Shown here piece after piece: positions 17,735-27,800 of a stretch of DNA of 64,000 nt. The DNA comes from Kiloniella litopenaei. Lineage in GTDB: Bacteria > Pseudomonadota > Alphaproteobacteria > Kiloniellales > Kiloniellaceae. The DNA is taken from assembly GCF_000982415.1 (NCBI RefSeq), contig NZ_LANI01000025.1, positions 1-64,000 on the forward strand, in the 5' to 3' direction. Position 1 is the stretch's first letter; each line of letters begins with the position of its first letter. Made by a program: the position numbers and the translations under genes. The notes below the pieces were generated by a model. That model was not told where the DNA came from. It saw nothing but the letters and a program-made list of their open reading frames with translations, and made no database searches.

Positions 17735-18904
17735 TTATTCAGGAAGGCGATTTGCGACAAGCTGTGCCCAAAAGGCTGCTCCGATAGTCAGGGCATCATC
17801 ATTAAAATCATAATCCGACGCATGAAGGGGCTTTCCATGAGCGCCTTCTGTTCCGTTACCCATTAACATAAAGCAGCCTGGCATTTCCTGGGAAAACAGA
17901 GCGAAGTCTTCTGAAAATGACATCGGTTCCCGATCGCCGTTGACGTTATCGCTTATTTTTTTTGCCGCTTGAATCGCAATTTGGGTTGGTTCTGCTGAAT
18001 TAATCGTTTCGATGAATTCTGTGTTGAAGCTGAAATCTGCAGCAACGTCGTGACCTTGTGTTATGCCGTTCAAGAGCCGTTGCATATGGCTTTTAATCTG
18101 CTCTCGGTCATCTGGTGTTCTTGCGCGAACATCACCTTTGAGTATTGCCTTTCCCGGAAGGACATTTCTGCGGCCATTAGTAGTAAATTCAGTGATGGAT
18201 ACGACTGCCCCACACCCGGGATCCATTTTTCGTGCAACGATAGACTGGAAGGCCTGTACTATTTCAGCGCCAACAAGAATGGCATCGACCCCTTTTTGTG
18301 GCATTGCAGAATGACCTCCCCGTGCAGTGATCCTGATTTCGAACAGACTTTCGCTTGAGCAAATTGTACCAGATCTTGTCGAAAACGCGCCGAGAGGGGC
18401 GCCAGGTAAATTATGCAATCCATAGATTTCATCTACTGGAAATTTTTCAAGGAGGTTATCCTTCACCATGGCGGCGGCACCCAATCCATTTTCTTCATTG
18501 GGCTGGAAGATAAATACAACCGTGCCGTCGAAGCTTTTCTTTTCTGACAAGAATTGAGCTGCGCCGAGAAGCATTGCTGTATGACCATCGTGTCCACAAG
18601 CGTGCATTTTCCCGCTTGTTGTTGAACAATATTGATGAGAACTGGTCTCGTGAATGGGGAGTGCGTCCATGTCAGCCCTTAACGCTATGGCTTGATTCCC
18701 TCTACCTTTTCTTAGAATGCCGACAACACCTGTACCTCCAATACCCTCATGGACTTCCAAGCCATAGGATTTGAGTTCAAAAGCAACCTTGCGGGCGGTT
18801 CGATGTTCTTCGAAGCCTAGTTCAGGATTGCGATGCAAATCATGACGGATGTCGATCATTTTTTGTTTTTGATCCAAAAAAGCTTCTGGGGTGACATTGG
18901 TCAT
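17735..18904 (-). CDS. M20 amidohydrolase (N-acyl-amino-acid/hippurate hydrolase type)
   Basis: The 389 aa metallopeptidase-fold protein contains the metal ligands of the M20D group: MHACGHDGHTAMLLGA near residue 98, PNEENGLGAA near 133 and HNLPG near 162. The lid domain follows with TARGGHSAMPQKGVDAI. These cytoplasmic enzymes remove an acyl group from N-acyl amino acids. Usual motif FQPAEE is FQPNEEN here, which keeps both acidic residues. It is the first gene of the unit with dpaL. Confidence 0.9.
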   Translation of the reverse strand: MTNVTPEAFLDQKQKMIDIRHDLHRNPELGFEEHRTARKVAFELKSYGLEVHEGIGGTGVVGILRKGRGNQAIALRADMDALPIHETSSHQYCSTTSGKMHACGHDGHTAMLLGAAQFLSEKKSFDGTVVFIFQPNEENGLGAAAMVKDNLLEKFPVDEIYGLHNLPGAPLGAFSTRSGTICSSESLFEIRITARGGHSAMPQKGVDAILVGAEIVQAFQSIVARKMDPGCGAVVSITEFTTNGRRNVLPGKAILKGDVRARTPDDREQIKSHMQRLLNGITQGHDVAADFSFNTEFIETINSAEPTQIAIQAAKKISDNVNGDREPMSFSEDFALFSQEMPGCFMLMGNGTEGAHGKPLHASDYDFNDDALTIGAAFWAQLVANRLPE

Positions 18905-19026
18905 TGTTCATTTTCCTTTTATTCCTGTACATCAGGGTATAGAGAAAATTTTACTAAATTTATTTAATTGAAAATTTTATAGTATTATTTTCATAATAAA
19001 TTGGCTTCTTTAGGATTAAGATAATA

Positions 19027-19494
19027 ATGGATAGTTTTGATTATAAAATTCTTTCTCTCGTGCAAAAAGATAGTCGTATGACGGCCGAGAAAATCAGCTC
19101 AGAAATTGGCTTGTCACCTGCTGCGGTTCAAAAGCGCCTCAAGCGTTTAAAAGACAGTGGAGTTATCAGGGCAGAGGTGGCGTTATTGGATCCCAAAAAA
19201 ATGGGGCACCCCATGACTGTCATTACAGAAGTTAGCCTAGAGCGAGAAAATTTGAACGTGCTTGATGGTTTCAAGAAACGAATGCGACAGGCCGAAGAAG
19301 TTCAGCAATGTTATTACACAACTGGCGAAGCAGATTTTATTATTGTCCTGCTGGTCAGGGATATCCAGCATTATGAACAATTTACCCGCGAGTATTTTTT
19401 TGGAAATGCTGAGGTAAGTAAGTTTAAAACAAATATTGTAATGGATTCAGTTAAGGTAGGAATGTCTATCCCGATACTTGATGTTAAAAAATAA
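19027..19494 (+). CDS. Lrp/AsnC-family regulator
   Basis: The 155 aa protein begins with an AsnC-type HTH (MTAEKISSEIGLSPAAVQKRLKRL) and ends with a RAM ligand domain (CYYTTGEADFIIVLLVRD). Such proteins bind amino acids and control nearby metabolism. It is divergent from the M20-dpaL unit over a 122 bp AT-rich gap, so it is very likely its regulator. Confidence 0.92.
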   Translation: MDSFDYKILSLVQKDSRMTAEKISSEIGLSPAAVQKRLKRLKDSGVIRAEVALLDPKKMGHPMTVITEVSLERENLNVLDGFKKRMRQAEEVQQCYYTTGEADFIIVLLVRDIQHYEQFTREYFFGNAEVSKFKTNIVMDSVKVGMSIPILDVKK

Positions 19495-19806
19495 TATTCT
19501 TTTTTTTATTTGTGTAATTAAATGATTATATTTTTCTTGAAAATATGTTCGCTTAAAATCTCTCACTTCGTGTACTGGTTTTAACAAAGTATAAACAACA
19601 TTAATGATATATTTTGTTTAACTAATTAATAGATTTAGGGTTTTATCAGTTTATCAGACTTTATTGCAGTTGGTTCTTTTTTTAAGTTCTTTTTAAGATT
19701 TTGTGCATATCATGGTATGCACGGTGATCGTTGAATAGCACATGTTCGATAAATTTGAGAACGGGCGGCTGTTTTAACATAAGGCGATAGGAGGGCCTTC
19801 GAGACG
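19495..19806. other. AT-rich intergenic region before the chemoreceptor
   Basis: This 312 bp gap holds no gene. A perfect 7 bp inverted repeat (GTGCATA at 19703-19709, TATGCAC at 19716-19722) may be an operator or hairpin. AGGAGGG at about 19789-19795 is the ribosome site for the chemoreceptor. Confidence 0.4.
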
Positions 19807-21999
19807 ATGGAAATCTCTAAACTGTTCGATATTCGGATATCGAAAAAACTTCCAATTCTATTCATGGTTATTTCTGCAGTTTCTGTTGTTTCTGTGGGCG
19901 TGTTTAGCGTTTTCAACACATCGGCAAGCCTTATGCACCAAGAAGAACAAACATTGGTTGCGTTGGCTGAGGCTCGTAATTCAGCGTTACAAGATTATGT
20001 GAAATCAATAGAGGAAGACATTCTGATTTCTGCGGGGAATGGATATGTTCAAAATGCAATGTCTAATTTTGCCCTTGGGTTTCGGGATGAAGAGCGTCGC
20101 CATAAGGATCCGTTAAAATCTCTGCATGGTATCTATATCAACGACCCTACTGCCGAAGCGACAAATGCTGAGGGTAACCCGGAAAAAATTGGTGAAAAAC
20201 ATCTCTACAACGGTCCAGAGATTGAAGGATCTTACCATTCAGATCATCGTCGTTTTCACCCTTGGTTTCGTCAGATGCTTGCAGGTCGGGGGTATTATGA
20301 TGTTTTCCTCGTCGATGTTGAGGGAAATGTTGTTTATACGGTTTTTAAAGAACTTGATTATGCAACGAACCTGAATTCAGGAAAGTACAAGGATTCTGGC
20401 TTGGCGCAGGCTTTTAAAGCTGCCATGAATAGTCAAAAATCTGGCTCAATTAGTTTCATTGATTTTGCGCCTTATGCACCGAGCTATGGTGCCCCGGCCA
20501 GTTTTATGTCAACGCCAATTGTTTCGGCAAATGGTCTGCAAGGCGTTTTAATATTCCAGATGCCCATTGATCGTATTAACGGTGTGCTGCAACAGCAAGC
20601 AGGTATGGGTGAAAGTGGTGAGACCTATATTGTTGGGCGGGACTATTTAATGAGAAGCGATTCCCGCTTTTCTGAAACATCAACAATTCTGAAAACTGAA
20701 GTCAAAACAGAAACAGTGACAAAAGCCCTAAACGGTGAGGTGGGTGTCGAAATTGTGCCGGATTACAGAGGCATAAATGTTTTGTCAGCTTATCAGCCAT
20801 TGGATATTCATGGTGTCCGTTGGGCTTTGTTGGCAGAAATTGACGAAGAAGAAGTTCTTATTCCTTCACACAATGCCGCTTTTTACATCCTGATTATTGG
20901 TTTGGGTGTGCTTGTGCTGGTCGCGCTACTTGGGTGGTATTTTGCCCGTTCCATCAGTAATCCTATACGCCAATCTACATCTGAAATGCTGATGCTGGCC
21001 AATGGAGACAAGTCTTTTGATGTTTCGGGTGTTGGGCGCGCTGATGAAATTGGTGATATGGCCACTGCTCTGCAAACTTTTAAAGAAAATGCCATTAAAC
21101 AAGATGAGATGGTCGAGAAAGAAAAAGAGTTGGTTGCTTTGCGTGAGCAGCGTACCAAACGTATCGAGGAACTGGTCGCACAGTTTGAAGCAGACAGTAA
21201 CGAGATTCTGACAGGTGTTAGCGCTGCGGCATCTCAGATGAACACCACATCGGGTGAAATGTCTTCTGTGGCACAGGATACGGCGTTGCGGTCTAATACC
21301 GTTGCTGCTGCGGCAGAGGAGGCATCGGTAAACGTTCAAACTGTTGCGGCAGCTGCAGAGGAACTAAGTTGCTCTATTGAAGAAATTAACCGTCAGGTTA
21401 GTGAATCAAGCCAAATTGCCAGTGATGCTGTCTCTAAAGCGGACGCTAATATCGCTACTATCAAAGGTTTGGAAGAAGCTTCAAACCGGATTGGTGAGGT
21501 CGTCGGGCTTATTTCCGATATCGCTGAGCAAACTAATTTGTTGGCTTTGAATGCAACAATTGAGGCCGCGAGAGCCGGTGAAGCTGGTAAAGGTTTTGCT
21601 GTTGTAGCCAGTGAAGTGAAGAACCTGGCCAACCAGACAGCGAAAGCCACTGAGGATATCAGTGGGCAGGTAGATGAAATGCAAAGCGTTACTAAAACGG
21701 CTGTCGTTGCGATTGAAGCTATCGGGAAAACGATTGAATCCATGAACGAGATTTCAGTGTCTATTTCTACGGCGATTGAGGAGCAGGGCTCTGCAACGCA
21801 GGAAATATCCCGTAATGTTCAGGAAGCATCCGCTGGTACAGCTGAGGTTACATCGAACATGCAAGGTGTGAGTGAAGCCTCAACACAGACAGGCAATTCT
21901 TCACAGCAGGTACTTGAGGCTTCTGAAGGTCTGGCGCGTCAGGCAAATGATATGCGTAAGAGCGTAGAGGCGTTTATTCAGGGTATCAGGGCTGCTTAG
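19807..21999 (+). CDS. Methyl-accepting chemotaxis protein with dCACHE sensor
   Basis: The 730 aa receptor has a first membrane helix at about 15-38, a large periplasmic double-CACHE region to about 355 and a second helix ([17 protein letters not shown]). A HAMP domain follows near 380-435, then the cytoplasmic signalling tip with [20 protein letters not shown]. Such receptors control CheA and flagellar turning; dCACHE domains commonly bind amino acids or carboxylates. It lies right after the Lrp/dpaL group, so the ligand may be related to that pathway, but this is inference from position. Confidence 0.95.
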   Translation: MEISKLFDIRISKKLPILFMVISAVSVVSVGVFSVFNTSASLMHQEEQTLVALAEARNSALQDYVKSIEEDILISAGNGYVQNAMSNFALGFRDEERRHKDPLKSLHGIYINDPTAEATNAEGNPEKIGEKHLYNGPEIEGSYHSDHRRFHPWFRQMLAGRGYYDVFLVDVEGNVVYTVFKELDYATNLNSGKYKDSGLAQAFKAAMNSQKSGSISFIDFAPYAPSYGAPASFMSTPIVSANGLQGVLIFQMPIDRINGVLQQQAGMGESGETYIVGRDYLMRSDSRFSETSTILKTEVKTETVTKALNGEVGVEIVPDYRGINVLSAYQPLDIHGVRWALLAEIDEEEVLIPSHNAAFYILIIGLGVLVLVALLGWYFARSISNPIRQSTSEMLMLANGDKSFDVSGVGRADEIGDMATALQTFKENAIKQDEMVEKEKELVALREQRTKRIEELVAQFEADSNEILTGVSAAASQMNTTSGEMSSVAQDTALRSNTVAAAAEEASVNVQTVAAAAEELSCSIEEINRQVSESSQIASDAVSKADANIATIKGLEEASNRIGEVVGLISDIAEQTNLLALNATIEAARAGEAGKGFAVVASEVKNLANQTAKATEDISGQVDEMQSVTKTAVVAIEAIGKTIESMNEISVSISTAIEEQGSATQEISRNVQEASAGTAEVTSNMQGVSEASTQTGNSSQQVLEASEGLARQANDMRKSVEAFIQGIRAA

Positions 22000-22029
22000 A
22001 GTGATAGGCCTTTAGCCAAGGCAAACCTC

Positions 22030-23409
22030 TTAAGCAATTCTTCGAAGGCGGCAGGCGTAAAACCCGTCCATGCCGCCTTCGTCATGTCTGTGGCATGGTA
22101 AGCATCTTAGATCGCCTTCTTTTGTCAGTAACATTTCTAACCAGTCAGCATTGCCAAGTTCTTGGGGTTTAACCGGAACACGTTCAAAACGGGTTCTGTT
22201 TTTCTTGAGAAAACGTTCGATTTGATACTGACCTTCTTCAGGTTCCAGTGAGCAGGTTGCATAGACTATTGTGCCACCGATCTTCACCATATTCGCACAG
22301 TTTTCAAGCAACTCACGCTGTAAATCAGCCAAAGTTTTAATGTCGTCAGATCTTTTAATGCGTCCAAGTTCAGGGTGTTTGCGCAATGTGCCCGTGGCAG
22401 AGCAGGGTGCATCCAGAAGAATCGCGTCAAATTCTTCTTTGGGTTGCCAGGTTGTGGCATCGGCTTGAATGACTTCAGCGTTTAGTTGAAGACGTTCGAG
22501 ATTTTCGTGAACCCGTGTTAAGCGCTTTGCAGAGGAATCTACCGCTGTTACCTTTGCGCCCGCTGTGACGAGTTCGGCAGTTTTCCCGCCGGGTGCGGCA
22601 CAGATATCCCCAACCTTTTTATCCTTAACGGATCCAAGTAAGAGAGCAGGAAGGCTTGCCGCAAAATCCTGAACCCACCAATGGCCTTCGTCATAACCTT
22701 CCAGGAATACAGGATCACCTGTGCCAGCTGGTAGTCGAATGGAGTTGCCAGAGGTTACAACGCCACCGAGTTTTTCAGCCCATTCTTCAGGAGATTCTTT
22801 TACTGTCAAATCCAAGGGAGCTTCGGAAAGGTGGCTAAGTGAGATCGCCTTGGCTGTTTCTTCGCCATAGGTTTCTACCCATTTTTTCCAGAGCCAGTTT
22901 GGCAGGTTATCCTGACTTTCATCCATTTTTGCCAGCATGTCTTTGCCTTCACGGGAAAGACGGCGCAACACAGCGTTCATAACAGGCTTATTGCCACTGA
23001 GTTTCGGTCCTCTGGCAAGGTCAAGGCTGGTGCTGACGGCAGCATGTGGGGGTGTGTCGAGATAAAGAAGCTGAACGGCACCCAGGCGGATAATATCACG
23101 AACGTCAGCCATTTTGGCTGGCAGGCGCCGTTTCATGCAGGCGTTGATTGCTTTGTCAATTTGGCCAAGGCGACGCATCAGGGTTGAAATCAACAAGCGG
23201 GTAAAAGCTCTGTCACGTCTTTCCATAGATTCAAAATCTGCCTTGTTGTTGTTCAAGGCCTCATCAAGGGTTTGCTGTTCCCGCATGATGTTTTTCAAAA
23301 GGATCAGAACAAGCTTTCTCGGATTAACGGGGCGACCACCTTGAGGTTTGCCGCCTGTCCTGTTTTTTGATCCGGAATCTTTTGTGTGTTTGTTGTTTCT
23401 TTCAGTCAT
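22030..23409 (-). CDS. rsmB: 16S rRNA m5C967 methyltransferase
   Basis: RsmB methylates C967 of 16S rRNA with SAM. The 459 aa protein has an N-terminal NusB-like domain (LNNNKADFESMERRDRAFTR) and a Rossmann methyltransferase domain with DICAAPGGKTAEL. The catalytic cysteine motifs are DAPCSATGTLRKHP and YATCSLEPEEG. A short Lys/Gly-rich head precedes the NusB domain. Length and motifs are normal. Confidence 0.93.
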   Translation of the reverse strand: MTERNNKHTKDSGSKNRTGGKPQGGRPVNPRKLVLILLKNIMREQQTLDEALNNNKADFESMERRDRAFTRLLISTLMRRLGQIDKAINACMKRRLPAKMADVRDIIRLGAVQLLYLDTPPHAAVSTSLDLARGPKLSGNKPVMNAVLRRLSREGKDMLAKMDESQDNLPNWLWKKWVETYGEETAKAISLSHLSEAPLDLTVKESPEEWAEKLGGVVTSGNSIRLPAGTGDPVFLEGYDEGHWWVQDFAASLPALLLGSVKDKKVGDICAAPGGKTAELVTAGAKVTAVDSSAKRLTRVHENLERLQLNAEVIQADATTWQPKEEFDAILLDAPCSATGTLRKHPELGRIKRSDDIKTLADLQRELLENCANMVKIGGTIVYATCSLEPEEGQYQIERFLKKNRTRFERVPVKPQELGNADWLEMLLTKEGDLRCLPCHRHDEGGMDGFYACRLRRIA

Positions 23410-23590
23410 GGGCTAGGGTTTACCATGAAAGCAACGGGAAGAAAGAGCTATTTTTGCGTAGGTGCTATGTTCTTGATGAAATATTGATGGGGTCGGGGCA
23501 GGGTGCTTTTAACGCTGGCGCGACAAGATGCGTAATATCTTTTGGTCTGAAGGCTTGGCATTATCATCGTGACATGCCATATGAATAGCT

Positions 23591-23851
23591 ATGACACGAT
23601 CTTTTACGACACATACACCTCAACAAAAAGCTAGGAAGAATCATTTCCCGGCTCCGGGTGATATTACATCTGGTGCCAAGCGCAAGAAGGTGACGGCTGA
23701 TGACCTTGATAAGGCTATGGAAGCCCGCCTTTTACGTGAAAAGCAATTGATGGAAGGCTTGGATAAAAAGCCTGAAATCGGTGGGCCGAGTGGACCGGAG
23801 CCAACACGCTATGGTGATTGGGAGCGCAAGGGTATCTGTGTCGATTTTTAA
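23591..23851 (+). CDS. DUF1674 / succinate dehydrogenase assembly factor 4 homologue
   Basis: The 86 aa protein ends with the conserved family signature GGPSGPEPTRYGDWERKG. DUF1674 is the bacterial form of SdhAF4/Sdh8, a small chaperone that binds flavinylated SdhA before complex II assembly. It is divergent from rsmB across a 181 bp gap and precedes the chorismate mutase gene by 53 bp. Confidence 0.88.
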   Translation: MTRSFTTHTPQQKARKNHFPAPGDITSGAKRKKVTADDLDKAMEARLLREKQLMEGLDKKPEIGGPSGPEPTRYGDWERKGICVDF

Positions 23852-23904
23852 GCCTGATTTATTTGCATCGTTTTTAATTCTTAAAGTTGGAGTAACGAAT
23901 AGTT

Positions 23905-24186
23905 ATGGAGCTTCTTAGCCCTTATCGTCGGCGCATTGATGATCTTGATGATCAAATTATGGAGCTTTTTTCGCAGCGTTTTGCAATTATTCGCGAAGTT
24001 GCAGAGTTAAAAAACAAACATAATATTCCGGCAGTATTGCAAGACCGCGTTGATGAAGTTCGTGAAAGAAATGCTGCGACTGGTGCTGAAAAGGGTATTG
24101 ATCCAGACTTCGTTCGTAAGCTCTATACCTTGATTATTGATGAATCCTGCGATCTGGAAGATCGTTTGATGGGGCATAAAAAATAA
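23905..24186 (+). CDS. AroQ-type chorismate mutase
   Basis: The 93 aa all-helical protein turns chorismate into prephenate for Phe and Tyr synthesis. It shows the AroQ pattern: RRRIDDLDDQIMELFSQRF in helix 1, VAELKNKHNIPAV and the charged DRVDEVRERN stretch. A free-standing mutase of this size is normal in alphaproteobacteria. AAGTTGGAGTAACGAAT precedes the ATG. Confidence 0.92.
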   Translation: MELLSPYRRRIDDLDDQIMELFSQRFAIIREVAELKNKHNIPAVLQDRVDEVRERNAATGAEKGIDPDFVRKLYTLIIDESCDLEDRLMGHKK

Positions 24187-24194
24187 CTGCCCCC

Positions 24195-25151
24195 TCAGCT
24201 TGGTCTGGTTCTCAAGCCAAGTCTTTTTATTGGCCTTAAATTTACCAAAGCTACACCGAACACGGTCATGGCCATACCGATCAGCGCGGTGGATCTGAAG
24301 GTTTCATCGTAAAGTACCCATGCCATCAGTGCTGCGGTTGGAGGCACAAGAAAGAACATACTTGAGACTTTTGACGCAGCGCCTTTGCGGATCAGGACAT
24401 AGAGTAAGCTTATCGCCCCGACTGATAGAACCACCACTAACCAGAACATGGCAAAGATCATTTCCCCGGTCCAGTTTATGGTCATACTTTCGGTGAAATA
24501 AGCGAGGATGCCGGTGGGAATTGACGCGGCGGTATATTGAATCACTGCGCCCGTGCGCAAGTCCATCTCGCCACAGAAACGTTTCTGGTAGACGGTGCCT
24601 ATTGAAATGCCAAACAAAGCAATAACAGCAATACTGACGCCAAGTGGCGTGCCTAAGCCATTTTCAAGTTTTGCCCAGACGACCAAGATTACGCCGCTGA
24701 CACCAAGGAAAAGGCCTACCCATTGTCTGATCGTGATTTTTTCTTTCAAGAAAATGCCAGCAGTAAAGGCAACCAATAGCGGTTGAATCCCGACGATTAG
24801 TGCTGCGACACCCGCCTGGAGGCCCAATTCAATCGACGCAAAAACACCCCCCAGATAGAGCGCGTGCAGCAAGATGCCTGCCATGGCGATATGCACTGTT
24901 TGCATCAGAGTTTTGGGCCATTTTGCTTTCCAGATAAAAGAAATAAGCAAAAGAAGACCAACTGCGATGAGAAACCGCGTGGCCAAAAGGGTCATTGTTT
25001 CTGCGTAAGGCAGTGCCATTTTGGCGAAGACAAAGCCAGTTGACCAAATTAAAACAAAGGTGCCGGGCGCAAGTATAGCGAGGATGTTGTTATTTTCTTG
25101 CGGAGTTTGTGTCATGAGGCTCGGCTTTGTAGCAGGAAGATAATCTTTCAT
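24195..25151 (-). CDS. EamA/DMT-family transporter
   Basis: The 318 aa protein has about ten hydrophobic helices arranged as two EamA repeats (first repeat ending near residue 155; second repeat from about 170). The FVLIWSTGFVFAKMALPY start of the first repeat is typical. DMT proteins export amino acids or other small metabolites. It is divergent from a MocR-type regulator at 25321 (169 bp gap), which may sense the related amine or amino acid. Confidence 0.88.
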   Translation of the reverse strand: MKDYLPATKPSLMTQTPQENNNILAILAPGTFVLIWSTGFVFAKMALPYAETMTLLATRFLIAVGLLLLISFIWKAKWPKTLMQTVHIAMAGILLHALYLGGVFASIELGLQAGVAALIVGIQPLLVAFTAGIFLKEKITIRQWVGLFLGVSGVILVVWAKLENGLGTPLGVSIAVIALFGISIGTVYQKRFCGEMDLRTGAVIQYTAASIPTGILAYFTESMTINWTGEMIFAMFWLVVVLSVGAISLLYVLIRKGAASKVSSMFFLVPPTAALMAWVLYDETFRSTALIGMAMTVFGVALVNLRPIKRLGLRTRPS

Positions 25152-25320
25152 AGCAAAGATCTATGTCTTCTGCAGTACCGATATTGTCAGGGTTCAATTT
25201 GTCGGGATGCAAGCGGTACACATTCGCTTTGGGCGGTTGAAAAATATGACATTTGAAAATCGGTTCTAATGTTTTAATACTTATGTTTTCAACTATAAGG
25301 GCCAATTTTGAGGGTTAAGA

Positions 25321-26859
25321 ATGGTTGGTAAGCCAATTAATACGCCATTACTAGATTTGGTTTTGGATAGAACCAGTAGTGATTCCCTCCAAAGTCAGCT
25401 TTTTTCTCAACTGAGAGAAATGGTGTTAAGTGGCCGATTGCAATCAGGGGAAAGGTTGCCGTCAACCCGTGCCTTGGCAAAAGAGTTGGCGTGTTCTCGA
25501 AATACAGTATTGGGGGCTTTTGACCAGTTACTTGCCGAGGGATATCTGGAAGGTCAAAGTGGTTCGGGCACTTATATTTCCAATGAGTTACCTGATGACA
25601 TCGGGTTGGTGCCCGCAAAAACATCTTCTTATTCACAAGTACCCCCCAGCATTGGACAACGAGGGCTTTCCAGACGTGGGGAGCACTTGGCCATAATGCA
25701 AAAAGAGAAACGAGCTCATAAAAACTATCCGGCATTTTCTCCGGGGATGACGGATGTTGAATCTTTTCCTTTCCCGCTTTGGGCGCGTTCTCTTTCTCGT
25801 ACCTGGCGTTATCCAAAGGATGACTTGCTTCGGAATCCTGATCCTTGTGGGTACATTCCTCTGCGGAAAGAAATTGCCGATTATTTACGTGTCGCCCGGG
25901 GAATAAAATGTGATTGGCAGCAAGTCATGATCACATCCGGTGCCCGGCAAGCTACTGACTTCATGGCACGGATTTTGTTGGATTCAGGAGATACGGCCTG
26001 GTTTGAAGAGCCTGGTTATCCGGGACTGAAGGGGCCTTTGCATTCCGCCGGAATAGAGATGGCCTTTGTCCCAGTTGATGATGAAGGCTTGTCTGTTCAA
26101 ACGGGGCGTTCGATGGCAAAAAATGCCCGAATGGCAGTTGTTTCGCCATCTCATCAATACCCATTAGGGATCGTGATGTCGCTAAGACGACGGCTAGAGC
26201 TTCTTGACTGGGCCGAAGAAAATGACGCGTGGATATTGGAAGACGATTATGAAAGTGAATTCAGATTTTCCGGTAAGCCGATCTCTTCGTTGCAGGGACT
26301 GGAAGCAGAAAGAAGGGGGCATTTGAAAGGGGCGTCCCGGGTTGTTTATCTCGGTTCATTTTCCAAAGTGCTGTTTCATGTTCTACGTCTGGGGTATCTC
26401 GTTGTGCCTGATCATCTGGTTGATGCTGTCAGGTCTGCGCGGATGCTGATGGATGAACGTTCTTCTTTGTTGGCCCAACCTGCTCTTGCGGATTTCATGG
26501 CCGAAGGTCATTTTTCATCACATATCAGGCGTATGAGAAAGGTTTATGCACAACGTCAAAAAATGCTTGTTGATGGTATAGAAGAATATTTATCTGATTA
26601 TCTGGAAATCAATCCAAATATTGCCGGATTACACATTACTGCCTATTTCACGGATAAGGCAGATAAAAGAACGACAGATCGTGAAGTTGTTGCCGCAGCA
26701 GACAAAATGAACATCTCGGCGTCTCCCCTGTCTCTTTTTTATAATAATAAATCAGTTGCCAGACAGGGACTGTTGATGGGGTATGGTGCATGCCGACAGG
26801 GCGAGATTGAATCCGGCTGTAAGCGATTGGCGTCGGTGTTTAAAAAGCTAACGGAGTAG
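25321..26859 (+). CDS. MocR/PdxR-type regulator (GntR HTH fused to aminotransferase domain)
   Basis: Residues 20-85 form a GntR winged HTH (SGERLPSTRALAKELACSRNTV, ending GQSGSGTYIS). The rest is a fold-type I aminotransferase-like domain with the PLP lysine Lys349 in GSFSKVLF and EPGYPG near 230. MocR proteins use PLP as effector rather than for transamination. The divergent EamA transporter is the likely target. FSKVLFHVLRLGY differs from the more usual FSKTLFPALRLGY but keeps the lysine. Confidence 0.92.
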   Translation: MVGKPINTPLLDLVLDRTSSDSLQSQLFSQLREMVLSGRLQSGERLPSTRALAKELACSRNTVLGAFDQLLAEGYLEGQSGSGTYISNELPDDIGLVPAKTSSYSQVPPSIGQRGLSRRGEHLAIMQKEKRAHKNYPAFSPGMTDVESFPFPLWARSLSRTWRYPKDDLLRNPDPCGYIPLRKEIADYLRVARGIKCDWQQVMITSGARQATDFMARILLDSGDTAWFEEPGYPGLKGPLHSAGIEMAFVPVDDEGLSVQTGRSMAKNARMAVVSPSHQYPLGIVMSLRRRLELLDWAEENDAWILEDDYESEFRFSGKPISSLQGLEAERRGHLKGASRVVYLGSFSKVLFHVLRLGYLVVPDHLVDAVRSARMLMDERSSLLAQPALADFMAEGHFSSHIRRMRKVYAQRQKMLVDGIEEYLSDYLEINPNIAGLHITAYFTDKADKRTTDREVVAAADKMNISASPLSLFYNNKSVARQGLLMGYGACRQGEIESGCKRLASVFKKLTE

Positions 26860-27011
26860 GTTGAACATTTTATCGTTTTGATCATTTTGGCAATACTGTG
26901 GACCTATGCTTTTCTTTTTTTATTTCCCGCTGTACACATAAATGCCGACATAAATGTATTGGTATATTCTGGGGCGTGATTGGCAATCTTAGCCCTATCA
27001 ATGGTGAACAG

Positions 27012-27800
27012 ATGAAACCCTTAAGTGATTTTCCTCAGGCTGAAAAAAGCCAAATTCGTTACGTTCTGACAGACATTGACGATACAGTGACGACCGATGG
27101 TTTGCTGCGTGCAGAAAGTTACGCCGCTTTGGAGAGCTTGAACAAAGCGGGGTTTAAAGTTGTTCCTATTACGGGTCGGCCAGCTGGATGGTGTGATCAT
27201 TTTGCCCGAATGTGGCCTGTGGATGCGATTGTTGGTGAGAATGGCGCATTTTACTTTCGCTATGACCATCATGCCAAAAAAATGACCTGTCGCTTTTGGA
27301 AAGAAGAAAAAGAGCGAGCAGAAGATCGCAAGCGTATTAATCAGTTGCGTCAGTCAATTCCCCTCAAAGTTCCAGGGGCTGGGATCGCATCCGATCAAGA
27401 CTATCGGGTCGCCGACCTTGCGGTGGATTTTTGTGAAGATGTTGTTCCCTTGGGACAGGAATCAATTGATAAAATTGTCTCTCTGTTTGAAGAGGCGGGC
27501 GCGAAAGCCAAAGTTAGCTCAATTCATGTGAATGGGTGGTTTGGGAATTATGATAAACTGTCCATGACAGAAGTCTTGTTTCAAGAGGCTTATGGCCAGA
27601 AGCTGGATCAGGTTTTGGATCAGGTTATTTTTTCTGGCGATTCACCAAATGATTCCCCCATGTTTGCCCGATTCCCGCATTCGGTTGGTGTTGCGAATGT
27701 GCAAGATTTTGTTGGCAGGATGTCACATAACCCGACATGGATTACACGCGAACGAAGCGGTAAAGGCTTTGTCGAGCTGGCGAACATGTTGTTGGGTTGA
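27012..27800 (+). CDS. HAD-IIB family phosphatase
   Basis: The start is taken at ATG 27012, which begins MKPLSDFPQ, because the frame upstream is AT-rich, cysteine-rich and not protein-like. The 262 aa protein has HAD motif I (LTDIDDTVTTDG), a type IIB cap and motif IV (FSGDSPNDSPMFARF). Enzymes with this build are sugar- or phosphoglycerate-phosphate phosphatases such as sucrose-phosphate or mannosyl-3-phosphoglycerate phosphatases. The substrate cannot be fixed here. Its stop overlaps the start of the LysR gene, so they are co-transcribed. Confidence 0.8.
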   Translation: MKPLSDFPQAEKSQIRYVLTDIDDTVTTDGLLRAESYAALESLNKAGFKVVPITGRPAGWCDHFARMWPVDAIVGENGAFYFRYDHHAKKMTCRFWKEEKERAEDRKRINQLRQSIPLKVPGAGIASDQDYRVADLAVDFCEDVVPLGQESIDKIVSLFEEAGAKAKVSSIHVNGWFGNYDKLSMTEVLFQEAYGQKLDQVLDQVIFSGDSPNDSPMFARFPHSVGVANVQDFVGRMSHNPTWITRERSGKGFVELANMLLG

